DNA from: Pseudomonadota bacterium
GTDB lineage: Bacteria; Desulfobacterota; Syntrophorhabdia; Syntrophorhabdales; Syntrophorhabdaceae
NCBI GenBank assembly: GCA_026388275.1
Contig: JAPLKB010000033.1
Span: 1-40,966 of the forward strand
Direction of reading: 5' to 3'
DNA: 40,966 nucleotides
Part shown: positions 40,830 to 40,966 of the stretch, piece after piece
Layout: each line of letters begins with the position of its first letter
Position numbering within the stretch: the first letter of the stretch is position 1
Program-made: the position numbers and the translations under genes
Notes under the pieces: generated by a model
What the model saw: the letters and a program-made list of their open reading frames with translations, nothing else
The model's database searches: none
What the model was told of the DNA's origin: nothing

Positions 40830-40966
40830 GTAGCCCCCGTTTTAGCCGGACACTCATACAACCAAAATAAGTTGTAGTAATAGCCATAGAGTTATTACTA
40901 TAATCAGGAGGAAGGTGACGTATGAGTCCGATAGAGATCATTACATCAGTTGAGAGAAGAAGGTAT
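40830..40966 (+). mobile_element. Left end of an insertion sequence (continues past the window)
   Basis: GTAGCCCCCGTTTTAGCCGG at 40830 looks like a terminal inverted repeat, followed by about 70 AT-rich bases and a transposase-type first gene. The right end is outside the window, so the boundary is provisional. Confidence 0.5.
40922..40966 (+). CDS. Start of a transposase orfA (IS66/IS3 type), cut by window edge
   Basis: The frame starts MSPIEIITSVERRRY with AGGAGGAAGG about 6 bases before the ATG. A short lead ending in ERRR(R)W is the usual start of the IS66 TnpA or Transposase_8 helix-turn-helix proteins. Only 15 residues are visible. Confidence 0.55.
   Translation, partial: MSPIEIITSVERRRY

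Overview
The window looks like chromosomal DNA of an anaerobic Gram-negative bacterium, most likely a deltaproteobacterium / Desulfobacterota of syntrophic or sulfate-reducer type. This is an inference from the gene set: a type IV pilin, a sigma-54 activator with a matching promoter, a sodium-pump decarboxylase beta subunit with a small gamma-like partner, carbon-starvation transporter CstA, selenocysteine factor SelB, paired ArsA-type ATPases and an AddAB-like helicase-nuclease. No rRNA or other marker fixes the taxon. Most genes have clear AGGAGG-type ribosome sites, and strand use is mixed in short operons.

Left part (1-11 kb). A possible PilZ tail sits at the edge. Next come a type IV pilin and a large membrane protein with C-terminal TPR repeats (both minus), then two secreted proteins (plus), one with an abrupt base-composition step and one TPR protein with a cut-off PDZ domain. 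After these are tRNA-Lys and tRNA-Glu, a PC4-type DNA-binding protein and the decayed tail of an amino-acid permease. At 7.9-11.0 kb a 67-residue protein lies behind a textbook sigma-54 promoter, divergent from a GAF/AAA+/Fis sigma-54 activator, with inverted repeats between them. The activator is followed by a DUF6765 protein.

Middle (11-20 kb). Two arms diverge from an 855-base gap. Leftward: a 44-residue gamma-like subunit, OadB, an NhaD/ArsB-type ion transporter and a cytidylate-kinase-like protein. Rightward: TerC and a second cytidylate-kinase-like protein. Each kinase paralogue directly follows a transporter gene. A PAS histidine kinase and a LuxR-type regulator follow, separated by an IS3 remnant held between two 107-base direct repeats.

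Right part (20-41 kb). Here lie ispG, a mannose-phosphate-isomerase-type cupin and selB. A coupled pair encodes a secreted nuclease and an ExeA-like ATPase. The cstA operon encodes CstA, an 89-residue protein and two ArsA-family ATPases whose catalytic motifs are altered in complementary ways. Then come a class D beta-lactamase, an AddA/AddB-like pair with a 4-base overlap, and a DUF4143 ATPase with a probably leaderless transcript and a perfect palindrome over its -35 box. A repeat-flanked hairpin-rich element, a ParB-family protein and the start of an insertion sequence close the window.

The best candidates for undescribed systems are the CstA/ArsA-pair operon, the sigma-54-controlled small protein, and the duplicated transporter plus kinase-like arrangement.
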